NCBI RefSeq assembly: GCF_023856365.1
Contig: NC_064550.1
Location: 22,507,629-22,571,628 of the forward strand
DNA: 64,000 nucleotides
Direction of reading: 5' to 3'
From: Brienomyrus brachyistius
Taxonomy: Eukaryota; Chordata; Actinopteri; Osteoglossiformes; Mormyridae
The translations under genes and the position numbers were made by a program. Under the pieces are notes generated by a model that made no database searches, was not told the DNA's origin, and saw nothing but the letters and a program-made list of their open reading frames with translations. This document shows, piece by piece, positions 35,101 through 47,929 of this stretch. Position 1 is the first letter of the stretch, and every line of letters begins with the position of its first letter.

Positions 35101-35910
35101 GTGAGCTCTGGATTCTCTTATACTGGTCTACATTGCATTCCCTTTCCTGCTAATCGTCCTTATCATTTTGGAGCCAATCACTGACTTCAGCTAGTTAGTC
35201 AGGTAGGTGTTCTTTGTGACTTCCTGGACGCTGTTTTACCTTGTTCCTGGAGATATTTTAGGCAGAATATCGAGGAAGAGATTACTGCCCAGTCTTCACC
35301 TTTGACTTGGCCCTGGCTGTTAGAATTATGTTTAGTTGAATTGCCCCTCATTGGCCCTGGACTAGTTTTCACTGCAGGTGCAACATCAAACCCCTGAAAT
35401 GTCATGTTTGTCCTCCCAGATTCCCTCCAAGTACTTTTAAACCCCAAATTGTTTCACTTTCTCACAGCGTTTCCTTTTTTTTTTTTTTTTAATCCCGCTG
35501 GACGAGCCCCGAGAGGAGATGCATGACGACCTCATCTCATCTTCTGTAGCTCCCATCATTCCCTCCGTAATCCCAAACAACACCTTTGAGACAGTTGACA
35601 CAAAAAAAGGTTTTGTTTGAAGCTAATCTTCTCCGTGCCTGGAGGTGCCCCAGCGCCCGGGATAGGCAGGGGCCGGCCTGCTGGATGGCGTCTGTCTCTC
35701 GGGGGCCTTCTCTGGCTGATTGCACCCCAGACATGGACTATAACTGAGGATTAGGGGCGGATTTTCCAGCTGGCTCTATAGCGACTGGTCAAGCGTGTCC
35801 TGCAGAAACTCCTAAGCAAAACTGGATGTGAACTGCAGGAAAGATACGAGAGTATTAAGGATAAATGGGTTGGAATGCACAGCCTCTACAGAACAGGAAT
35901 GCGGGATGTT

Positions 35911-36130
35911 TCCATCCATCCATCCATCCATCCATCCATCAATCCCACATACACTACAGGCAATTTAGAGACAGCAGTTAGCCTATCCGCTTGACTCTGG
36001 GCTGCGGGGCAGGAAATCCTGCTCAGCCCCGGGAGAGAATGAAGTCACACTCAGCAGAGGTGGGTTTCAGACCCCTAACCATGGATGTGTGAGGCAACAG
36101 CACCACCCACTGAGCTGCCATGGTCACCCG
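35911..36130 (-). repeat. decayed (ATGG)-family element, minus orientation
   Basis: (CCAT)7, then CAGGCAATTTAGAGACAGCA, GGCTGCGGGGCAGGAAATCC and GTGTGAGGCAACAGCACCAC follow the inverted order of the element. Confidence 0.6.
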
Positions 36131-36134
36131 CAGA

Positions 36135-36630
36135 ACAAGCTGACAAAGTTTATTTATAAAAGTTTATCTTGTCAGGGTCATACCGGCATGAGGTTCGGCG
36201 ACTGTGATACAAACTAGTGGGGGGAGGGGGGGCTGTGAAACTGATATGTCAACGCTGAACGGCAGAAGTGATTACAGGGGATGAGATTACAGGTTTGGGG
36301 ATTAGAATGAGCAGGAATTAAGGGGAACAAAACAGGGCACTGATTACACAGGCCACGGAGAAGGAGCAATGGCAGGATCAGATCGTCAAGGGTACCAGAT
36401 CCTCTTCACTCCTTCTGACATCACCATCACAACTGGGGGGGGGGGTGGGGGTGGTGGGGTGGGGGGTTACTGCTTTCTCTTAGCTTTGGAGTAAAATTTT
36501 GGCATGGTATCGTGATTTATTAAACTAACTTGGTTACTTAACCTGCCTTAAGAAGACTAAGATTAAATTTTTCAATGTCTTCAGCAAAAATAGATATTTC
36601 TCAGCAATATATAAAGGTAGCATATATATC
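36135..36630. other. no gene seen; G-rich stretch at 36436-36467
   Basis: Non-coding. G-runs separated by single T at 36436-36467 could form a quadruplex. Confidence 0.45.
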
Positions 36631-36969
36631 ATGGTTCATATAACATGGCTTAACAAAGCAAAAAATAATTCAAGTGGAGATGTATGCTACTGTTTGCTCT
36701 TATTAGTATGTATGGCGCGATTCGACCAAACGTGCCGTCATGAAAGGCTGTGGTGTTGTGGGATTGTTTTGGTTCTGAGAAAAGTCAGAGGAAATGGCAG
36801 ATTTTTGTGCATTTATTGAAAAAATAATGAAAGTCTCAAATTAATTAGTGCTGGATCTCCACAAGCTTTTAATTAGCATCATTTATTTAGAGCAAAAATC
36901 AATAAGATTGACTCTGTTTGAGTTCCTCATTATGCGGATGCTTAAATTAATTACTAAAAGGCTTAAAGG

Positions 36970-37075
36970 GGTATACTTAGAGGGTACAGTTGAAGAGTAT
37001 ACATGCGGAGTGTATTTCAGGAGTATACTTGAGGAGTGTATCTGAGGAGTATATTTGAGGAGTATATTTGAGAAA
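36970..37075. repeat. short GAGGAGTATA tandem repeat
   Basis: About six imperfect copies of a 15-18 bp unit containing GAGGAGTATA(C/T)TT. Confidence 0.65.
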
Positions 37076-37897
37076 TAGCTAGTTGTTATGGTTTGGCTCA
37101 TTCAAGGGCAGACTGTGAGTGTAAAACGAGGCCAGGCATTAAGAGCAGCTTGGCCACACCCCCTGAGCCATTTGTCCCCGTCTGTGGTTCCATCTGATCA
37201 CGCCCACATTTATATGGCTCCACCCACTGTAGCACCTTGTTGAAAACTAATTAATGGGGGAGATGATGTTCGTAAGGGCCGCCGAGTCCTGGCACACAGC
37301 CAGAGAGTCTCTATTAATGCAGAAGAAGCGGCTCTCTATCACTAAGCGCCAGGCCGGCGCTTTCCGAGGCCGGATCAAAGTGATGATAAACAGGAGGGAC
37401 GTTCTCTGCGGCCGCCCAGCAGCCGCGCCGACGCATCTCCTACGCATCGTGCCTCTGCTCCATCACATTACGGGCTTTATTGTCAAACCGCTGTCAAACT
37501 AAAAAGGCGTTTAGCTGGAGGAGGTGACCGCAGAGTTTGAAACGCTGGCAGCATCACAGAGTGGTTCAGGTGAGCCGTTTATAAATCGCTTTCATGTTTT
37601 GTTTTGGTTTTTCGCAGTGGGTGGTTAAGTCTGATTCAGAGGGTGGCCCCATACGCAGACTGATTTTGGGGGTGCACATGGGTCTGGTGTGCGCCTTCCA
37701 TCAGCCAGGTGCGGATTGTATTTTGTATTTTGATCCCCCCTGTGTTGTAAACGGTGGGGGGGCTCCATGTTACCTGGGAGGCCTGACTGGCAGAGAGCCG
37801 TCAAGGTAATTGGCTGAGCTGTCAGGCGAACAGGGCTAAGGCACACGGAGCACGCTCTGCACAGGTGGCACGGCAATTAAGGCGCAGCGAAGAGAGC

Positions 37898-37970
37898 CGG
37901 TGGGGAGGGGGAGAGTAGGGGGGAGGGGGAGAGTAGGGGGGAGGGGGAGAGTAGGGGGGGGGGGGGAGAG
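37898..37970. repeat. 18-bp G-rich tandem repeat
   Basis: About four copies of GAGGGGGAGAGTAGGGGG. Quadruplex-prone on the plus strand. Confidence 0.85.
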
Positions 37971-38799
37971 CTGGCTTTGTAAAGGGGGAGCGAGACATGA
38001 GCTCGAATTTGTTTAACCATCCGGCCCGCTCCATGCCACACGGGGGCCGTGAGAAGGAATCCGGTACCCGAGAGCTTGGGGGGGACTTGGGGGGGGGTTC
38101 TGACTGTGATGGAGCTGGGCCCAGGCCTGCATGGATTCAAACTCACCAAGCGGATATTAAAGGAAAAGAGAAAAAGAGACTCATGCAAAGGGCCCCTTTT
38201 GTGGGTAAGACGCAGCCATTTTAAACACAGGGGTATATTTCTACACGGCGGTACCAGAGTAAGAAGGAGACGAAGCACATCATCCATCGACTTATATCCT
38301 GTCGAGAAACATCCGATCGTACTTATGTCCAAGGTCCCTTAAGAGCCTTTATAAAGTTTATCGAGAGGTGTCTGTAGACACAGTGGACATTAGCGGGCAC
38401 ATTGTACCACGCGAGTGGCATGGTACGCCAACCAAAACAATCAGATTCTGCTGCCTCTGTGGAGGTTTATCTTAGTGTCTGTGATATTGAATTTTGCGTT
38501 ACACTATTAGACCTCTCCAAACCATGGACGTCGTTAGGTCCGATCACTCGGGGCTAAAGCACCTAGCATTCTAAGCCCAGCCTCCAGTATTTTAGCCCCG
38601 ATTCCTGTCTTCCTTCAAAAACAAGTAAACTTTTTTCGATAGCTAAAACCTGCTCCAAACCCAGAATGATTTACATCATCACTACCAGAGTGTAACCCAG
38701 GTGTAAGTCGATGGATACCTGTATTAGATAGATGGATGGATAAACACTTCATTTATCCAGATGGAAATTTCAGGTTATATTCTTAATAATTACATACCC

Positions 38800-39470
38800 C
38801 AAAAGTGATTATTAAGTAATAAGACATTGTAAATACTAAGCAAATTAATTTTTTATACCTGATCTGCAGGCTAGCCAGTGTATAACTGAAACCATTTGAC
38901 AGAGAACCATTTGAGAACATTCCTACTTTGAATCGTGAGCATGTTTGATCTAATAAACATTGCATGAGGTGCAGGGTGAAACAAACATCTTCACGGCAGA
39001 ATTTTTATTTGTTCGATTTTAGAATGTTTATAAAAGTCACTGGGAAGTCTATTGGGTTTGTGCACGTTCAATAGGCTGTGGGGTGGTGCTAAGGTTTTCA
39101 TGAATCTTATTGATTCAGAGGATTAATGAGTGTTTCTCTGTTTAAATAACAGAGCCACTGGGCTATAATACATTACGAGCAATGGAGCCCTGCAATACAG
39201 GAGGGGCATTTAATATCATGAATAATTAATTAGGTTTGATTATTTATTGGATAATGGAATTACGTGGGGCGTGGCTTTTGTTATAAATGCTCCTCGGATT
39301 GGCAATGTTAGATAGCAATGACAGCTGGTGAACTTAAGGTTCTGAGTGAGTTTTGGACTCAAACGTCTTGGATTTGATGTTCATTTTGCTCGTTAGTCAA
39401 TGTTGTCTGTTGTAAACAAATCCCTAATTGCGGAATAATGTCACTGTCACGTTGATCCGCAGTGCCACTG
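38800..39470. other. AT-rich non-repetitive intronic segment, possible enhancer
   Basis: ATCATGAATAATTAATTAGG and similar homeodomain-type cores at about 39215-39240 in otherwise unique sequence. No coding signal. Function is inferred only. Confidence 0.2.
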
Positions 39471-39477
39471 TGGGGGC

Positions 39478-39496
39478 GGGGGGGGGGGGGGGGGGG
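39478..39496. repeat. 19-nt poly-G tract
   Basis: An uninterrupted G run, preceded by GGGGGC. Confidence 0.95.
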
Positions 39497-40334
39497 ATCG
39501 CAAGTAACTATACTGATTCATAACGGTACCCCCTTGTTGCAATTTTTCCCAAAATCCTGACGGCGCTTTGGGGAATCGCTGCCCTTTTCAGGACTGAAGG
39601 ATGAAGTCCGTTTTGCGGTGCTGCTCGGATCAGCAGCGCTGGATCGACAGGATGGCAGGGGCGGCCGGTTTAACGGGGACGGCACTGAGGGGACGTGGGT
39701 GGGATGACTTGGCACATAGAGCGACGGTCAGGGGTGTGTGACTCTCCGGTCACCGGGGCCCGAGGATCTGCTGAGCCCGGCCGTACCATCTGCCTCCCTG
39801 CTCCTTATCGCCGCCCCGGAGGAAGGGCGTTTCTCAGCAGAACGCTAACCTCAACCTCCCCGTCGCACTGCAGTGAGAATGAGCACGCTCTGTCCCCTCG
39901 AAGATGCCCCCGTGCCGGGTATTTATATCCATCCTTGCACCCTCCTTCTCTTTCTTCCGATGTGTTTTTCTTTCTTGCTCTGGACCCCGTAGCTTGATAG
40001 CTCGACAACGGCGCCACGATGCCGGCAGACATTGTGACATCGCGGCTGTTTCGCATGCCAGGGGTCTGCATCCGCGCGGGAGCAGGGGGCCCCAGAGAGG
40101 ACCCTTATCGCTCCCCTTTGCTTTTCCCCAGGATCCCTCATCGCTCACCGCCCGGTAATTTGCGCTGATTGTCAGTGACGGATGAGTCAGTGCTAATTTG
40201 AGCTTAACACATGCTTCCTTGATGTGGTTTAATGGTTTTGGAAAGTTCTCAGTAACCATGGCCACAGACGGCTGAGAGAACAGAGCTCCTAAGTGGATGA
40301 CAGGGAACAGCGATGTCTAACGTGATCTACATGT

Positions 40335-40482
40335 AAGCCTCACATCCCATCCAGCATAGGCTCTGTGCTGCTATGGGGCCTGGGAAAGGTTTCAGGACCT
40401 GGCACCTTGACCAGGAAAAGTGGTTAGAAGATCAAGGGATGGATGGATGGATGGATGGATGGATGGATGGATGGATGGATGG
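40335..40482 (+). repeat. decayed (ATGG)-family element tail with (ATGG)n
   Basis: CATCCCATCCAGCATAGGCT, then GAAAAGTGGTTAGAAGATCA and (GGAT)11. Confidence 0.65.
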
Positions 40483-42469
40483 CCATATCTCCTTCAACAT
40501 TCCTTCCAGGTCTATTACTGTGAAGAAATATAACTCAGAATCCAAAACAGGTGACAGATCAGCAGAACCAAAAATGAAACATTTTACACTCCAATGTGAG
40601 AGACGTGTGATTAGCAGATGGGCTGGTTTGATGACGACACTGAAGAACATCCATAGGAATGGCCTCTTCTGAAGCAGCTGCTAATATGGACATATCGGGC
40701 TGGTGTGACAGCCCCTCCTTTCAGGAGACCCACCCTGTAGGGCACAACCTTCACAACCCAGGTGCAACGGGAGAAAGGCACCGATGTTTGCCACTGACGG
40801 AATGCAGCAATCGGAGCCACCAGGACTCCTGATTAGGTGACTTTTTGTATGACGCCCCAGAAATGATAAACTTGCCCCTCTTTACAGACCCATAGTCAAG
40901 ACCAGTCACATTCCTCTTTATGGCAAAATCTTGCATTATCTCACATTAATTCTTAATCAGTACGGATGGGAAAATAATCATATTTATCAGTGAGCTGATT
41001 TGTCAAAGGAAAGCTGTCAAAGTTTTACAAGAATCTGAGCCGTATTAAATATGCATAATTAGCCTGGTACGCGTATGAATAATGAGGACAGGAAGGACGG
41101 CAAGCGAGTGGCTTGTCCCACACGCTGCCCGAAAGTTACATTCAGGGTGTAATTATTGCCCAGGTTGCTGTTTTGACTGTGTTCAGGTTCAGGTTCAGGC
41201 TGCCTGGAGTCACAGGAAGAGGCGGGGCTGTTTGAAAGGCGGCGTCTGTGGAATTGCGTTAGGGGCTATTTTGGTTTCCGTGGGAACCGGAGTCACACTT
41301 AGATACATCCCGGGGCATTCCGCCTCGCATTTCGAACACACGATCACCCGGTGCCCATAAACGGCACACCTCCCCCCCCTCCCCTGCACCTCAGGGTGTC
41401 AAAATTAATTGGGTGCGTGCTTGCACCTACGCCGTCCATCTCTGAAGCCTCTACTCCTGTGCATGATACAATATGGAGTAAGTCTCATTTGAGGGTGTTC
41501 ATTCTGCCTGGAACAACATGACGTCCATAGATACCTGGGACAGGCATCTGTAAGACGACCATGGAGGGGGCTTGATCTGAAGACGTGGCGAGAGGGCCAA
41601 CATTTCTGAAGCAGACGTTGAAAACCCAACTGTAAATACGCGTATGAAGAGGCGCTAATTTTCTGTGGAAATTGGCTTGGTTTAATGATTCTAACGCGAT
41701 CATAAGCGCCACTGTCACCTCGGCCCCCGCAGCGATGAGATCACTCGTGCCACCCCCCCACTGCCGTTTGGTTTTTTTCTGACAGCCCCTGCACTTCGCC
41801 CGCCAGCGCGGTGCAATCCTTTCTGGCACGGCAGCCTCCGGCACGTTGACGGTGGAGAACAGCCAGCGGGCAGAGAAAGTGAAGGTTATTCTCCCACGAA
41901 GCATGGAGGCGTGGCAGCCTGAAAGCTGCGGAACAGCAAGCGGGCGTCCCGGGGTCGTCAGTCCCCCCCCACCCGCCATAGGGCATAGGGAGGCCGCTAC
42001 TGTCCCGGGAATGTACGTTCCTGGTTGTACAACACATGCGAATCGATAGTTTGCATCCACGGTGACATTGCAGCTCTCTAAGGGGGTCAACTTTTGCCTC
42101 TCACAGGAGCCAGAAAATATCACGGTACTGGGGGCGGGTTTCCCGTCATCTCCCTGCCCACATGTCTGGAGGCTGCCTGCGGTCAGCAGCTGGCCTTTGC
42201 AGAACAGGCCTGGACTTTCTCATGGAGCCACCGTCTGCTTTACCCGGGGCTACTTGCTGCATGTTCACTTTTCTTCCAGATTTCTTCTTGCCCTCTTCTG
42301 TTGCTTGTTCCCCCTCCAGCCCACCCCCTATCCATCGCTACTGCCCTTAGAAAGCACCCTAATCCCTGCATGAAGATCACTGACCAGCCCCAATCAGGTG
42401 GCTCTATTAGCTATCCTGACCAGAGACTTTGATATATGCATGTATGTGAGGATCAGCTCTCACACCTTC

Positions 42470-43225
42470 TCTCAACTATCCTTATTGGCTCAGATCTCCA
42501 ATTTGTCCCAGCTCTCCCCATTGGCTCAGATCTCCCCCTTGTCTCAACTGTGCCCATTGGCTCAGATCTTCCCATTGGCACGGCTGTCTCCATTTGGCTT
42601 AGTTTGTTCCATCGGCTCAACTCCCTGGTTTCTTAGTTGTTCCCACTGGCTTGGATCTCCCCCTTGTCTCAGCTGGCCCCATTGGCTCAGACCTCCCTCC
42701 ATTGTCTTAGCTGTCTCAGTAGGCTCAGCTCTTCCTGTTTACTCAGTTATACTCATTTAGCTTAACTCTGTCTGTTGTCTCAGCTATCCCCATTGTCTTA
42801 GCTCTCCTCATGAGCTGGGCTATCCCCTATCCCCATTGTCTTAGCTCTCCTCATGAGCTGGACTATCCCCTATCTCCATTGTCTTAGCTCTCCCCATTAG
42901 CTGGGCTATCCCCATTGTCTTAGCTTTCTCAACTGGCTCAGCTCTCCCCATTGGCTCAGCTATCCTCCTTGTTTTAGCTTTCCCCTTTGCCTCGGCTCTC
43001 GCCATTGTGTTAGCTCTCCTCATTGGCTCAGCTCTCTCCATTGTCTTAGCTCTCCCCATTGGCTGGGCTATCCCCATTGTCTTAGCTCTCCCTATTGACA
43101 GGGCTATCCCCATTATCTTAGCTCTCCCCATTGGCTGGGCTATCCCCATTGTCTTACCTCTCCCTATTGACAGGGCTATCCCCTTTGTCTTAGCTTTCCC
43201 AATTGGCTCAACTCTCCCAGTTGTC
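42470..43225. repeat. 18-bp minisatellite, about 40 copies
   Basis: The unit is close to CTCAGCTCTCCCCATTGG, with variants such as CTTAGCTCTCCCCATTGT and GGGCTATCCCCATTGTCT. The period is a multiple of three, so frames on both strands stay open as six-residue peptide repeats (for example GRAKTM and PIGWAI). These are not evidence for a gene. A larger duplication is visible at 42788-42870 (GAGCTGGGCTATCCCC blocks). Confidence 0.92.
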
Positions 43226-43924
43226 ATTTTAAAATTAGATAACTTGATAAAGTTTTTCCTCAATGTAGAAAATAGGCCTCACATGATTCTCCATGGCAAT
43301 TTGTAGGCAGCCCTAGCCTGAGCACATCAGAGGGAGGGAAATATTAAATGAGATTCTTGAGCAAGGATGGGAGTTTCCCCTTTTCCGAATAGACGGACTT
43401 TGGCTGTGTTCCACAATTAACCCTAGTGGTTGTTTAACAGAGAGCAAGGATTTAATGCTTTAGTGCTTTATAAAGATACAAGTGGAAGCTCAGCAGAAAA
43501 GCAGAGTTTGAACAAAGTCTTTGCATAGCTTTCTGAAGTTGTTCAGAGAAGGTGGCTTGCTGCATATACAGCACAGTAAAAAAAATGTTTCTTCACCTGT
43601 TTGTAATGATCTTCCCACGGAGCACATAAGCGCCTTTCCGAATCTGGGGATGCGGGCCGGCTGTCTTTGGCTCAGAAGCTGAGATCTATGTCCCCGAATG
43701 TCAGATAAATGGAGGATCGATTGCACAGCGGGTTGCTGTTGTACCTTAGAGTGAAGCGTGTAACCTGAGCTAGCTTCCTTAGAGATCCATCTTACCCTTA
43801 AGAACTATAAGCCTTATAGGATAAGTGATGGTACCAGAAAATCTAAATACATTCATTATTAAATTTGTACTACATATAAGATTCATTATTGACATGGTGG
43901 CTCTGTTCCCTTGCACCTCCTTGC

Positions 43925-44125
43925 ACCTCTTTTCTCTCTGCGTTTGGAGTTTGAATGTTAATCCCATTTCATGTGGGGTTTCCTGATGTCCAAAGACATG
44001 CAGCTAGACTAAGTGTTGTCTCTGTGATAGCATAGCATCCCATCCAGGGTGCACTCCGTCCTGGGATGGGCTCCACACCCTCCCTTGAGCCTGGTAAGTG
44101 TTTGGAAGGTGGATGGGTGAAATGG
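43925..44125 (+). repeat. decayed (ATGG)-family element
   Basis: GTTTGGAGTTTGAATGTTAA, GTCCAAAGACATGCAGCTAG, ATCCCATCCAGGGTGCACTC and GGAAGGTGGATGGGTG follow the family order at high divergence. Confidence 0.55.
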
Positions 44126-44149
44126 ATGGGTGACTCTAGCAGTGAGACT

Positions 44150-44335
44150 GCATGTATGCAACATCAGGCACTGTACAATTGAGAAAGCTGGGCCAAGCAC
44201 ACCCTGGTACAACCGAGGGTTAAGGACCTTTTTAGAGGGCCCAGTTGTGACACTACTCTGCAAACCCTGGGATTTGAACTCACAACCTTCTGATCACAGA
44301 CACAGCATCCTAACCCACCTATATGTGTACCAGTT
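44150..44335 (-). repeat. tRNA-derived SINE, minus orientation
   Basis: GGGTTAAGGACC (body), GGGATTTGAACTCACAACC (reversed box B), TCTGATCACAGACACAGCAT (reversed anticodon region) and the reversed head CCTAACCCACC. Confidence 0.65.
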
Positions 44336-44435
44336 CACATTAGTGTCTGTTAGGAAGGAAGCACTAAGGCAAAATGTAATATTGCCTCAGTGCAGATTAT
44401 TTGTAAGATTCAGCTACAGCGTCTGCAAAGGACAA

Positions 44436-44469
44436 TGTGAGTGTGTGTGTGTGTGTGGGGGGGGGGGGG
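44436..44469. repeat. (GT)n followed by 13-nt poly-G
   Basis: About ten GT units to 44456, then G13. Confidence 0.9.
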
Positions 44470-44569
44470 TGCCCAACAGGGAAAATCAGCTGATTGGGGC
44501 TGTTAGTGAGTCACTCCACTCATTTGTTGGCATAAAGTAATGTTTTCTTTTCATATACCTGCTTTTGGA

Positions 44570-45235
44570 TTGAGCCACATTTGAGGAATCTCTCCTTTTA
44601 TTGCTTGTTTTGTTTGGGCAGATGGCCGCCTCCCTCTTAAAGGGAAAGCGTCCCTTTTGTCGGGCGACGCCTATGCACCAGAGGGAGGTGTAATTAAACC
44701 GGACTGCCAGTTATATGCAGACCCAAGAAGTAATGATCTTTTGATAAGACCGAAATTAGTCCGCTTATAGAAGCGACTTCGAAGTAACGGCCAGAAAGTG
44801 GCCTTTAAACTAGATGAACCATTTAACACGACTTCTGACGGAGATGCACATTTAATCTAGAAGAGAGGGACAGATTTTGACTCGGTCAGGGATTTTTCAC
44901 AATGCAGTTCCACTTCCTGTCATCAAGCAGAAAACAAGTAGAACATTCTCTCCTTTCCACTCTGTATTACCAGGAGCTTACTTTCTACCTTATCGGAACC
45001 CGCTGTTTTACTGACTTCACCATCTGGAGTGTTTAACTAGTTCTTTAATCTACATACTTGGGACTTTAATAAACTAATCAGCTTGGTAAAGCTGGGTCGG
45101 TTATGTTGCTCAGGTTTCAATCAATACAGATCAGTGCCTGTCACAATATGGACCAGTACCTGTACAAGGGCTGAGTAGAAGAGTCTCAGTTAGGGGCCAG
45201 TGTGTGATTCACTGATGCAGTGCTTGTAATAGGAA
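44570..45235. other. no gene seen
   Basis: Non-repetitive intronic sequence. The part at 44620-44900 keeps CG dinucleotides and resembles the possible regulatory patches elsewhere. Confidence 0.4.
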
Positions 45236-45239
45236 GGAT

Positions 45240-46945
45240 GTTGTTTGGCGATGTTACACTATTCAGACCGTGGTGTCTAGCGCTGTTACGCTATTCATAC
45301 CGTGGTGTTTAGCGCTGTTACGCTATTCAGACCGTGGTGTTTAGCGCTGTTATGCTATTCATACCGTGGTGTTTAGCGCTGTTACACTATTCAGACCGTG
45401 GTGTTTAGCGCTGTTACGCTATTCAGACCGTGGTGTTTAGCGCTGTTAGACTCTTCATACCGTGGTGTTTAGCGCTGTTACGCTATTCAGACCCTGGTGT
45501 TTAGCGCTGTTAGACTCTTCATACCGTGGTGTTTAGCGCTGTTACACTATTCAGACCGTGGTGTTTAGCACTGTTACACTCTTCAGACCGTGGTGTTTAG
45601 CGCTGTTACGCTATTCAGACCGTGGTGTTTAGCACTGTTACACTCTTCAGACCGTGGTGTTTAGCGCTGTTACACTATTCAGACCGTGGTGTTTAGCGCT
45701 GTTACGCTATTCAGACCGTGGTGTTTAGCGCTGTTAGACTCTTTATATCATGGTATTTTGCACTGTTACACTATTCATACCGTGGTGTTTAGCGCTGTTA
45801 GACTCTTTATACCATGGTATTTGGCACTGTTGCGCTATTCAGACCGTGGTGTTTAGCGCTGTTACACTCTTCAGACCGTGGTGTTTAGCGCTGTTACGCT
45901 ATTCAGACCGTGGTGTTTAGCGCTGTTACGCTATTCAGACCGTGGTGTTTAGCGCTGTTAGACTCTTCGTACCGTGGTGTTTAGCGCTGTTACACTATTC
46001 AGACCGTGGTGTTTAGCACTGTTACACTCTTCATACCGTGGTGTTTAGCGCTGTTACGCTATTCAGACCGTGGTGTTTAGCACTGTTACACTCTTCAGAC
46101 CGTGGTGTTTAGCGCTGTTACACTATTCAGACCGTGGTGTTTAGCGCTGTTACGCTATTCAGACCGTGGTGTTTAGCGCTGTTAGACTCTTTATATCATG
46201 GTATTTTGCACTGTTACACTATTCAGACCGTGGTGTTTAGCGCTGTTAGACTCTTTATACCATGGTATTTGGCACTGTTACACTATTCAGACCGTGGTGT
46301 TTAGCGCTGTTACACTCTTCAGACCGTGGGGTTTAGCACTGTTACGCTATTCAGACCGTGGGGTTTAGTGCTGTTAGACTCTTTATACCATGGTATTTGG
46401 CACTGTTACACTATTCAGACCGCGGTGTTTAGCGCTGTTAGACTCTTCAAACTGTGGTGTTTAGCGCTGTTACACTATTCAGACCGTGGTGTTTAGCACT
46501 GTTACACTCTTCAAACTGTGGTGTTTAGCGCTGTTACACTATTCAGACCGTGGTGTTTAGCGCTGTTACACTATTCAGACCGTGGTGTTTAGCGCTGTTA
46601 CACTATTCAGACCGTGGTGTTTAGTGCTGTTACGCTATTCAGACCATGGTGTTTAGCGCTGTTAGACTCTTCATACCGTAGTGTTTAGCGCTGTTACGCT
46701 ATTCAGACCGTGGGGTTTAGCGCTGTTAGACTCTTTATACCATGGTATTTGGCACTGTTACACTATTCAGACCGTGGTGTTTGGCTCTGTTACACTCTTC
46801 ATACCGTGGTGTTTAGCGCTGTTACACTATTTAGACCGTGGTGTTTAGCACTGTTACACTCTTCAATCCGTGGTATTTGGTGCTGTTACACTCTTCCGAC
46901 CGTGGTGTTTGGCGCTGTTAGGCTCTTTCAGTCCTCATCAGGAGT
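45240..46945. repeat. 32-bp minisatellite, about 53 copies, with 448-bp higher-order repeat
   Basis: The unit is close to TTCAGACCGTGGTGTTTAGC plus GCTGTTACGCTA. Variants ACGCTATTCAG, ACACTCTTCAG, AGACTCTTCAT and AGACTCTTTATACCATGGTA alternate. A block of 14 units is repeated end to end: 45481-45928 and 45929-46376 match with few differences, including the rare variant TATATCATGGTATTTTG. There are no unique spacers, so it is not a CRISPR. An 88-codon frame at 46710-46976 is read-through of the array. Confidence 0.95.
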
Positions 46946-46979
46946 GGTGCGGACTCTCAGCGCTCTGGTTGCGTAAATG

Positions 46980-47785
46980 ATGTATCATTTGTCAGAGACC
47001 AGGGATCTGTAAGATTGCCTTCGGGAGGCTGATTCAACCTTATCAGAGGAGGGCAACAAAGCACACCATCATTCTTCAACCATCTTCACCATCCCACGGA
47101 TAGTGTCCTCCGTCAGAACCAAACATGTCCACTGAACCACCCCGTGCTCCTTGTGCCTGATTGGGTCAAGGTCCCAGGTCCAGGGCGCCGATCCAGTATC
47201 AGTTCCTTTCAAAGGATTTCCTCTAAAATCTCTGAAAGGAAGAGGAGACCTTTTATGGAGATGGCCGCATTACCACATCGCCCTGTTGTGGGATCTGCTT
47301 TCCTTTTTTATGAGAGGCAGTTAATGCAGTATTTATTGAGCCCCTGCTCCATTTATAACTCCCAATATGTGGCAGTGTCACGGCCCCCACCATTTAAAGA
47401 TTTCTCTCTTGCCGGGTGCTTTGTGTTCTGGTAATCACGTTGGTAATGCCGACCGAGCGGTCTTACACAAGAGGGCCCCGCTGAGGAGTAAATCCTCACC
47501 AAAGAAACCACGAGAAGAACTGGAGCTCCTCTGAGCTTTTCAATTTAAGGCCGACACCCCCCTAAAGCCCCCTCGTTAGGGTTCTGTGTTCATCTCTATC
47601 CACTGAGATGTACTTGGTGGATGCAGGCAGCAGAAGTGAGCAGTGGGGAGAGGATTGTCAGAGAAGGGACAAAGGATGCTGGGAAAGGGGGGGGGTGGTC
47701 CATGGCGACAGATCAAAAATCGCTTAGAAGATCCATGGAGGGAACAGGGGACAGAACCCACACATCCTTAGATGTATCAGAGCTT
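46980..47785. other. no gene seen
   Basis: Mostly unique intronic sequence without recognised exons. Confidence 0.4.
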
Positions 47786-47787
47786 AG

Positions 47788-47928
47788 ATACATTTCATCT
47801 ACTTAGCAGATGGTGTCAGACAGCAACAAGTGGTTAAGGGTGTGGCTCAAGGGTTAAGGAGGTCTAGGAGATTCAACCAGCGACCTTCCAAATCCCAGCA
47901 TAGCATCCAATCCCACGGAGCCACACCT
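47788..47928 (-). repeat. tRNA-derived SINE, minus orientation, decayed
   Basis: ATCTACTTAGCAGATGG is the reversed tail, GGCTCAAGGGTTAAGG the body, and GAGATTCAACCAGCGACC a reversed box B-like part, ending near CACGGAGCCACACC. Confidence 0.5.
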
Positions 47929-47929
47929 G

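Noticed and set aside
37877..38332. 151-codon minus-strand frame
   Set aside because: Its C-terminal third is translation of the 18-bp G-rich tandem repeat (proline/serine repeats) and the rest has no recognisable domain.
41485..42123. A 212-codon open frame on the minus strand
   Set aside because: It is the longest non-repeat frame, but it has no recognisable domain, crosses a poly-C tract, lies in a GC-rich patch where stops are rarer, and shows no splice logic. A protein search with no homologue would confirm the rejection.
45240..46945. CRISPR-like array
   Set aside because: Units are directly tandem with no unique spacers, and the sequence is a vertebrate nuclear intron.
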